Assembly (NCBI GenBank): GCA_900556405.1 | Contig: USPB01000055.1 | Span: 1-10,769, forward strand | Reading direction: 5' to 3' | Length of the DNA: 10,769 nt | Source: an uncultured Actinomyces sp. | GTDB lineage: Bacteria; Actinomycetota; Actinomycetes; Actinomycetales; Actinomycetaceae | Part shown: positions 1-4,361 of the stretch, piece by piece | How positions within the stretch are numbered: the first letter of the stretch is position 1 | Layout of the letters: the number at the start of each line of letters is the position of its first letter | Program-made: the position numbers and the translations under genes | Notes under the pieces: model-generated | What the model was told of the DNA's origin: nothing | Seen by the model: only the letters and a program-made list of their open reading frames with translations | The model's database searches: none

Positions 1-855
1 GCGGTCGGCGACGGCACGATCGGCCGAGACCACGACCGCCCCGTCGCCCTGGCCGGACCCGCGAACCGCGGGGGACGCCTCGTCGCCGACGCGATCGCCG
101 ACGCCGAATACGGCGGAGCTGCCGCGCGCCCGATCCCGAGCCCCCAGGGCACCGCGATCGTTCGGGTTGGTAGCCTCACCGCCGCCATGACCGGCGCTAA
201 CCGCCAGGCCCTCGACGCCTCGGGCGCGGAGTACTTCACGGTGCACACGCACGCCAACCAGCACGCGGGGTATTTCCCCGGCGCCAAGCCCGTGCACATC
301 CTCATGCACGTCGGCACCGACGGACAGATTCTCGGCGCGCAAGCCGTGGGCGCCGACGGCGTGGACCGCCGCATCGACGTCATCGCGACCGCCATGCGAG
401 CGGGCCTGAAGGCGACAGACCTGATCGACCTGGACCTCGCCTACGCGCCGCCCTACGGCCAGGCCAAGGATCCCGTCAATCAGACCGGCATGGTCGCCCA
501 CAACGTGTTGACCGGCCAGCTTGTCCTCACCGGCCCGGAGGCCCTCACCGAAGACACGCCGGTCCTGGACGTGCGCACGCCTGGGGAGTACGCGGCCGGG
601 CACATGCCGAACTCCCTCAACATCCCGCACACCCAGCTGCGCGACCGCCTTGATGAAGTCCGCGCCTGGGTCGACGAGAACGTCGGCGACCGGCCCTTTG
701 TCGTGATGTGCGCCGCGGGCGTGCGCTCCTGGATCGGCTACCGCATCGTGCGCCACGCGGGCTTCAACGTCACCATGCTGTCGGGTGGTATCCAGACGCT
801 GCGGGCGTGGCTCGGAGAGAAGGCCGAGGCCGTGCTGGTGAAGGGGGAGCGATGA
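1..855 (+). CDS. CoA-disulfide reductase family FAD/NAD(P)-dependent oxidoreductase with C-terminal rhodanese domain, 5' truncated
   Basis: The gene is cut by the window start; 284 residues are seen, in frame from base 1. It opens with the FAD-contact motif AVGDG. It continues with the family signature LAGPANR and the dimerisation domain (HAGYFPGA, ILGAQAVG, RIDVIATA, YAPPYGQAKDPVN), typical of the CoA-disulfide reductase/NADH oxidase group. From about residue 178 a rhodanese domain follows (VLDVRTPGEYAAGH). Its active loop CAAGVRS keeps the sulfur-carrying Cys, encoded at 709-711. Known enzymes of this architecture reduce CoA disulfides, persulfides or polysulfides with NAD(P)H in the cytoplasm, so a role in thiol redox or sulfane-sulfur handling is likely. 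The ATG at 187 is internal and not the start, because homology continues upstream of it. The N-terminal FAD domain with the redox Cys lies outside the window and cannot be checked. Confidence 0.9.
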   Translation, partial: AVGDGTIGRDHDRPVALAGPANRGGRLVADAIADAEYGGAAARPIPSPQGTAIVRVGSLTAAMTGANRQALDASGAEYFTVHTHANQHAGYFPGAKPVHILMHVGTDGQILGAQAVGADGVDRRIDVIATAMRAGLKATDLIDLDLAYAPPYGQAKDPVNQTGMVAHNVLTGQLVLTGPEALTEDTPVLDVRTPGEYAAGHMPNSLNIPHTQLRDRLDEVRAWVDENVGDRPFVVMCAAGVRSWIGYRIVRHAGFNVTMLSGGIQTLRAWLGEKAEAVLVKGER

Positions 856-905
856 GCCTGAGAATTTTGGCCTCGAAAATGACCCCGCGTCGGAGACCGA
901 AGCAG

Positions 906-911
906 TAGAAT
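906..911 (+). promoter_or_regulatory. candidate -10 element for the small Cys-rich gene
   Basis: TAGAAT matches the sigma-70 type -10 consensus at five of six positions and stands out in this GC-rich gap. No good -35 is found at the usual distance. If used, it would give a leader of about 150 nt before the ATG at 1070. That leader holds a possible hairpin with arms ATGGTG (981-986) and CACCAT (1015-1020). Confidence 0.3.
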
Positions 912-1057
912 CTCAAGTCACAACCGGGAGCATCCCGATCAACAAACCCGAGCACTCGGTCCTCCGACTGGCCTCATGCGATGGTGCAACCAGCCCGAGA
1001 GCGGACGCTCGCAACACCATGCAGCGGGTCCAACGAGGGGCTCGAGGCGCGACAACG

Positions 1058-1063
1058 AAGGAG
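1058..1063 (+). promoter_or_regulatory. ribosome binding site that sets the start at 1070
   Basis: AAGGAG lies 6 nt before the ATG at 1070. The frame stays open upstream to an ATG at 1019, but that codon has no such site. The downstream ATG is therefore the likely start. Confidence 0.75.
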
Positions 1064-1069
1064 ACGATC

Positions 1070-1249
1070 ATGTGTCGACCCACCACCTGCGAGGTATGCG
1101 GAAAGATCACATGGAAGGGCTGCGGCAAGCACATCGACTCGGTGAAGGAACAGGTTCCCCCGGATCAGTGGTGCGATAAGAACCATACCGACGAGGAGTA
1201 CGCCCTCGCTGAGAAAAAGAGCGGATTCTTCGGGAGTTTCTGCAGCTAG
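1070..1249 (+). CDS. small Cys-rich conserved hypothetical protein (59 aa)
   Basis: A 59-residue protein with Cys at 2, 7, 10, 18, 35 and 58 and His at 21 and 39. The N-terminal pattern MCRPTTCEVCGK followed by TWKGCGKH looks like a compact metal-binding knuckle (CxxC plus CxxH), so zinc or another thiophilic metal is a reasonable ligand guess. There is no signal peptide or membrane segment, so it is probably cytoplasmic. From memory, short proteins starting MCRxxxCxxCGKxTWxGCGxH occur widely in actinobacteria as uncharacterised proteins; I know of no function. The start is set by AAGGAG at 1058-1063. A strong hairpin follows 14 nt after the stop, so the gene is probably monocistronic or ends a transcript. 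Its position after a rhodanese enzyme may be a coincidence. Confidence 0.75.
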   Translation: MCRPTTCEVCGKITWKGCGKHIDSVKEQVPPDQWCDKNHTDEEYALAEKKSGFFGSFCS

Positions 1250-1263
1250 CCTGCGCCCCACTG

Positions 1264-1290
1264 CCAGCGTCGCGAACATCGCGACGCTGG
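1264..1290 (+). terminator. hairpin terminator after the Cys-rich gene
   Basis: A perfect 11-bp inverted repeat, CCAGCGTCGCG (1264-1274) and its complement (1280-1290), has a 5-nt loop AACAT. No clean U-tract follows, as is common in GC-rich actinobacteria. A run of six T (1339-1344) lies much further downstream. Confidence 0.7.
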
Positions 1291-1360
1291 GTCATTCGCG
1301 CCCATGTCAAGGCCTGCACAGCTGACGTGTCAAAGAGCTTTTTTCTTCATGCGACGCGGG

Positions 1361-1366
1361 TATCAT
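1361..1366 (+). promoter_or_regulatory. candidate -10 element for a leaderless transcript
   Basis: TATCAT ends 6 nt before the ATG at 1373. No Shine-Dalgarno sequence is visible between them. A -10 at this distance would place the transcription start on or very near the A of the start codon. The -35 region is poor (T-rich, 1338-1346). Confidence 0.35.
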
Positions 1367-1372
1367 TGAGCC

Positions 1373-1738
1373 ATGAGGTGGGCGACAAAATCAACGTGGA
1401 TTCGTATCGCCGTGCTGTTCGGCATCTTCCTGCTGGTCCCGGCGGCGTGGTTTGGTGTCTCGCAGGTCTCGGACTCGATGGAGATCGTGAAGAGCCTCGC
1501 GTTCCTGATCTTGCTCGCGATCAATCCCCTCCTAGCGATGGGCTTTGGTGCCTGGGATGGGGTCGCGGATGGCTTCAGCCTCCTGTGGTTGCTCGCGCCC
1601 TTCGTGTGTTTCCTGGTGCCGATGTACCTGTTCTTCAACGACAGTGCCCTCATCTACGGGGTGGGCTACAGCCTGCTCGGCTTCGTCGCCCACGGCGTCG
1701 GTGCCTTCATTCATGCGCGCCGCGGGCGGCGGGCATAA
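1373..1738 (+). CDS. small integral membrane protein, function unknown (121 aa)
   Basis: Four hydrophobic segments can be seen at about residues 10-30, 39-60, 67-88 and 92-114. The N-terminus is basic (MRWATKSTWIR) and so is the C-terminal tail (HARRGRR), which favours both ends in the cytoplasm. The second segment contains the helix-breaking stretch AINPLLAMGFGAWDG. I do not recognise the family. The protein is too short for a usual transporter, and nothing catalytic is visible. The ATG at 1373 has no ribosome site, and the candidate -10 at 1361-1366 suggests leaderless translation. The gene lies between a terminator (1264-1290) and the repeat array (1779-1879), so it is likely its own transcription unit. 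A longer reading frame from 1327 on the same strand is out of phase and is a shadow. Confidence 0.7.
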   Translation: MRWATKSTWIRIAVLFGIFLLVPAAWFGVSQVSDSMEIVKSLAFLILLAINPLLAMGFGAWDGVADGFSLLWLLAPFVCFLVPMYLFFNDSALIYGVGYSLLGFVAHGVGAFIHARRGRRA

Positions 1739-1778
1739 TCGCGTGTAACGAGCTGATCCGCGCGCTGCATGCGACTAC

Positions 1779-1879
1779 GCGGATAGGTTACGAACATGCG
1801 GATAGGTTATGACGATGTGGATAGCTTATTAACCTATCCGCATGCGAATAACCTATCCGTATCCGCATAACCTATCCGC
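1779..1879. repeat. six 12-bp sites in two mirrored trios, 19-bp period
   Basis: The site GCGGATAGGTTA starts at 1779 and 1798, with a variant (GTGGATAGCTTA) at 1817. Its complement TAACCTATCCGC starts at 1830 and 1868, with a one-base variant at 1849. Each trio has an exact 19-bp step with 7-bp spacers, and the two trios are mirror images about base 1829. Read as RNA, it can form a long hairpin: 12 bp (1779-1790/1868-1879), a 5x5 internal loop, 15 bp (1796-1810/1848-1862), a 4x4 internal loop, 10 bp (1815-1824/1834-1843) and a 9-nt loop. An outer 7-bp pair (1756-1762 with 1889-1895) may close it. It lies between two genes on the same strand. A protein-binding array, attenuator or dispersed palindromic element are all possible. 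Confidence 0.9.
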
Positions 1880-1998
1880 ATGTGCCCCCGCGGATATGTC
1901 CCCGTGCGCAGAACCCCGTGTCGCCCCGGCGTCGCCTTCTCGGGCGTAGCATTTCCTGTATCGTGACGGCTCAAGGCCCGCGCAACGCACAAGCACAC

Positions 1999-2003
1999 GG
2001 AGG
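1999..2003 (+). promoter_or_regulatory. ribosome binding site that sets the methyltransferase start
   Basis: GGAGG lies 7 nt before the ATG at 2011. The frame is open back to 1882, but the extra 43 residues are Arg/Pro-rich and unlike the methyltransferase family. The ATG at 2011 is therefore preferred. Confidence 0.8.
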
Positions 2004-2010
2004 TGCTGGC

Positions 2011-2622
2011 ATGATTTGGGATCGGGTTGCACCGCTCTACGACTTCTTCGAAAACACGTTCAACCGAGCTGTTTATGACGGCACGGGCGAGGCAGTCGCG
2101 CGCATGATCCGCCCCGGTGACCGTGTCCTCGAATGTGCGTGCGGCACCGGCGCGATCAGCGTCGCCATTGCCCCGGTGTGCGCCCGCCTGGTCGCCACGG
2201 ACTACTCCGAGGGCATGCTCTCGCAAGCCCGTAAGAAGCTCGCGACACACTCGAACGTCACTGTCGAGCAAGCCGACATCACGGCCCTGTCCTACGCCAC
2301 CGATTCCTTCGACGTGGCCGTCGCGGGCAATGTCATCCACCTGTTGCCTGACCCTGCGCACGCCTTACGAGAACTTGCTCGAGTCGTGAAGCCGGGCGGC
2401 ACGATCATCGTCCCCACCTACGTGAGCCTCACGGATGGCGCGAACAGTCCCATTCCGCGGCTGTTGTCGCGCCTGGGGGTGCGCTTTCAGGAGCACTTCA
2501 CCCCGGCCTCGTACCAGGCGTTTGTCGAGGGGATGGGCTACGACGAGGCCCGCTTCCGCCTCGTCCGAGGGCGCATCCCCTGTGCGATTGCCGTTTTTCC
2601 CAACCGGAAGCAGGAGGGCTAA
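2011..2622 (+). CDS. class I SAM-dependent methyltransferase (203 aa)
   Basis: A complete single-domain Rossmann-fold methyltransferase of the UbiE/Methyltransf_11 type, predicted to be cytoplasmic. Motif I is VLECACGTG (residues 39-47); the first Gly of the usual ExGxGTG reads Cys, a variant I recall from related enzymes. The SAM-ribose acidic loop is VATDYSEGML. The motif near residues 87-105 contains ADITALSYATDSFDVAVAG. The later strand has VKPGGTIIVPTY. The N-terminus MIWDRVAPLYDFFEN matches the entry helix of this group. The substrate cannot be told from sequence. The gene ends tail-to-tail with the hydrolase on the other strand, sharing 4 bp, and is probably transcribed alone. The only candidate promoter elements in the 130 nt upstream are weak (TAGCAT at 1947-1952). 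Confidence 0.85.
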   Translation: MIWDRVAPLYDFFENTFNRAVYDGTGEAVARMIRPGDRVLECACGTGAISVAIAPVCARLVATDYSEGMLSQARKKLATHSNVTVEQADITALSYATDSFDVAVAGNVIHLLPDPAHALRELARVVKPGGTIIVPTYVSLTDGANSPIPRLLSRLGVRFQEHFTPASYQAFVEGMGYDEARFRLVRGRIPCAIAVFPNRKQEG

Positions 2623-3389
2623 CGCCCCTCCATGACGAGCCCTCGCAGCATTGCCCCGTAGGCGACCGAGTCGCGGCTCATGCGCTCGCAGTGTCCCCAG
2701 CCGGGCCAGACGCGCAGCTCTGCCTCCGGGTAGAGTCGCGGGACCACGCGGCGCGCGAGCCGCAGGTCCGAATCCTTCTCCCCGTAGGCGAAGGTGCAGC
2801 ACCGCTGGGTGGTGGGGGAGAGGGGTGGCAGGCTGACATGCGAGCAGTCGCGCACGATCGCGCGGATGCTCTCCTCACTCATCGCGGAGAAACTGGCGAC
2901 CATCGCGTGAGCCGCCTCCTCGCCGTAGAGGCGCGCGAGCTTGCGCGCCCCGGCCTCGGGGTCGCGCACGGCCTTCCGGTGCTTCGTGACCATCACGCGG
3001 CTGAGAACGGCCCCGCCGACTCGGGCTACGGGTCCGCCGGAGTAGAAGCTCACGCCCTCAATAAACAATCGATCAAACGCAAGGTCCGGGAACCGCAGCA
3101 GCTCAAAGAGGATGACCCCGCCGAGCGACGCCCCGAAACCCAGAGACAGGCGACGCACCTCGTGGGACGTCAGCCACTCGTGGATCGCCGCTGCCTCGTC
3201 AGCCGCTGACACGTAGGGGGTCGAGGCCTCGTCCCCGTGAGCGGACAGGTCCGGAACGAGGAAACGTAGCCCGGGACCCATGTGGTCGCAGAGCGCAGCC
3301 TTCATGCTCGAGGCCGAGGACAGCATCGGATGAATGATGAGGACGGTCGGGCAGTCCTGCCCGCCAGGACCGTAGACGTGCATTTTCAT
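2619..3389 (-). CDS. alpha/beta hydrolase fold protein (256 aa)
   Basis: A compact cytoplasmic alpha/beta hydrolase. The oxyanion-side loop is IIHPMLSS (residues 18-25). The nucleophile elbow is GFGASLGG with Ser88. The acid is probably Asp206 in GEKDSD, and the catalytic His is His233 in WPGWGHCE. The cap region (about 120-195) is short and helical. The triad is complete, so an esterase, lipase-like or thioesterase activity is expected; the substrate is unknown. There is no signal peptide. The start ATG is at 3387-3389 (reverse strand), with GGAG about 8 nt upstream; a second in-frame ATG lies two codons later. The gene converges on the methyltransferase with stop codons overlapping at 2619-2622. 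It diverges from the YbjQ-family gene across a 219-bp gap, where TAGCAT on the minus strand (3458-3453) is a weak -10 candidate. Confidence 0.85.
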   Translation of the reverse strand: MKMHVYGPGGQDCPTVLIIHPMLSSASSMKAALCDHMGPGLRFLVPDLSAHGDEASTPYVSAADEAAAIHEWLTSHEVRRLSLGFGASLGGVILFELLRFPDLAFDRLFIEGVSFYSGGPVARVGGAVLSRVMVTKHRKAVRDPEAGARKLARLYGEEAAHAMVASFSAMSEESIRAIVRDCSHVSLPPLSPTTQRCCTFAYGEKDSDLRLARRVVPRLYPEAELRVWPGWGHCERMSRDSVAYGAMLRGLVMEGR

Positions 3390-3596
3390 GTCAGCGCTCC
3401 GAATGAGCTGTGGGGCGCACCGTTGCCCCCCCTGAACGTGGATGACATTCGGATGCTAGCACCGCCGTGTCTGACCGATTGGGTTTCAGGTCCCGATATG
3501 GGCGCGGCATCAGGCGCCCCGGGTTCGTGCGCGCGCGGACCTGCTAGCCTCCGCGCGGGATGGCGGGTAGTGTTGATCCGTTACCCCCCCCGTATG

Positions 3597-3602
3597 AAGG
3601 AG
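3597..3602 (+). promoter_or_regulatory. ribosome binding site that decides between two adjacent ATGs
   Basis: AAGGAG is 3 nt before the ATG at 3606 and 6 nt before the ATG at 3609. The second spacing is normal. The resulting N-terminus MLVVTTPTVEG also fits the family, so 3609 is preferred. Confidence 0.65.
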
Positions 3603-3608
3603 TGAATG

Positions 3609-3926
3609 ATGCTTGTTGTGACGACCCCGACCGTTGAGGGTGCGCCGATTAAGCGCTACATCGGCATGGTGTCGGGCGAGACCATCGCCGGCGTGAACGT
3701 TTTCAAGGACTTCGGCGCGAGCCTGTCCAACGTGTTCGGTGGCCGCGCCTCCCAGTACGAGGAAGAGCTCGGCAACGCCTCCGCGACCGCCGTCAACGAA
3801 ATGTGTGCACGCGCGCAGTCCATGGGCGCGAACGCGGTCGTCGGCGTCAAGGTCGACTACTTTACGGCCGGCACCGACAACGGCATGCTTGCCGCCATCG
3901 CGACGGGCACTGCCGTCATCCTCTGA
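3609..3926 (+). CDS. YbjQ/UPF0145 family protein (DUF74, 105 aa)
   Basis: A small soluble protein of full family length. Recognisable parts are the N-terminal strand MLVVTTPTVEG, the central GGRASQYEEEL with the following helix, and the C-terminal signature MGANAVVGVKVDY, which is diagnostic for the YbjQ family. The family forms small oligomers and is annotated as possibly heavy-metal binding, but its biochemical role is not established. There is no Cys-rich metal site here (only one Cys), so the metal annotation should be treated with care. The gene has its own strong ribosome site and is followed by a stem-loop at 3958-4001, so it is probably monocistronic. It is divergent from the hydrolase. 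A start at 3606 would add only one Met. Confidence 0.85.
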   Translation: MLVVTTPTVEGAPIKRYIGMVSGETIAGVNVFKDFGASLSNVFGGRASQYEEELGNASATAVNEMCARAQSMGANAVVGVKVDYFTAGTDNGMLAAIATGTAVIL

Positions 3927-3957
3927 TCTCATCACGCGCCGCAGTGCGCGCAACTGA

Positions 3958-4001
3958 CAACCCGCCAGGGCGGGCCCGCACGAGGCCTGCCTGGCGGGTT
4001 G
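3958..4001 (+). terminator. hairpin terminator after the YbjQ-family gene
   Basis: The perfect 12-bp arms CAACCCGCCAGG (3958-3969) and CCTGGCGGGTTG (3990-4001) enclose 20 nt that contain the self-complementary GCGGGCCCGC. A weak T-rich tail (TTGCTATGG) follows. Confidence 0.75.
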
Positions 4002-4361
4002 TTGCTATGGTCAGCTGCCGTGAGCGAGGGGTGCCAGCGTCGTGACAGGTGCGCAGGCCTCGGATACTCAGCGTTATCGCTTCTCCTTCTCCGATACGCT
4101 CTATTTCATACATGGGGTCAAACTTGCGGCAAGTCCTTGACAGTGGCCCGATGGGGTGGCCGGGCAGACCTCCGTCATGTCAGCGTGGGGCGCAACAAGG
4201 TGATGCAGTATGCGACAAATGGGCCCGAGAACCGTTTGGCGGACGGTGTGAGAAATTCGCGACAACTATCCTGCGGTGGGCGATCAGGGCTTACTCTAAA
4301 AGCAGGAGAGCTGCGCCTATGCGCTCCCTATTGAACCAGCCGTTAAGGAAGTGAGTTGCAG
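4002..4361 (+). other. 360-bp leader/intergenic region before the S8 gene
   Basis: I find no convincing long gene here. Two frames are open (4049-4354 and 3999-4334), but their products look random and lack a ribosome site. Contents: an imperfect inverted repeat (4070-4079 with 4092-4100, 12-nt pyrimidine loop); a 13-bp palindrome ACTTGCGGCAAGT (4122-4134) directly before TTGACA (4137-4142), which lacks a matching -10; the weak -10 candidates TATCCT (4267-4272) and TACTCT (4292-4297); and a possible short upstream ORF (4319-4354). The promoter of the S8 gene must lie here but cannot be fixed. Confidence 0.5.
4319..4354 (+). CDS. possible 11-codon upstream ORF (leader peptide)
   Basis: ATG at 4319 opens an 11-residue ORF, MRSLLNQPLRK, ending with TGA at 4352-4354. 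AGGAG (4304-4308) lies 10 nt upstream. The stop sits 7 nt before the ATG of the S8 gene, and the ribosome site of the S8 gene (AAGGAAG, 4345-4351) lies inside its last codons. Ribosomes ending here would be placed at the next start, so translational coupling is possible. There is no run of one amino acid as in classic attenuators. It may be a chance ORF. Confidence 0.3.
   Translation: MRSLLNQPLRK

Noticed and set aside
864..880. ATTTT/AAAAT inverted repeat with a 7-nt loop after the reductase gene
   Set aside because: The stem is only 5 A-T pairs and has no U-tract, so it is not a credible terminator. An operator role cannot be supported.
852..908. 18-codon ORF overlapping the reductase stop (ATGA)
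   Set aside because: The product is short and basic with no recognisable feature. The purine-rich stretch before it is too close to the ATG and is part of the upstream coding sequence.
1327..1812. 161-codon + strand ORF overlapping the membrane-protein gene
   Set aside because: It is out of phase with the four-helix protein, has Arg/Pro/Gly-rich content typical of a shadow frame and runs into the repeat array.
1779..1879. CRISPR array reading of the 12-bp repeats
   Set aside because: The repeats are too short, the spacers are 7 bp and the second half is inverted, so the layout does not fit CRISPR.
4049..4354. 101-codon ORF before the S8 gene
   Set aside because: The start has no ribosome site and the content looks random. 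Only its last 11 codons, with their own AGGAG, were kept as a possible upstream ORF.
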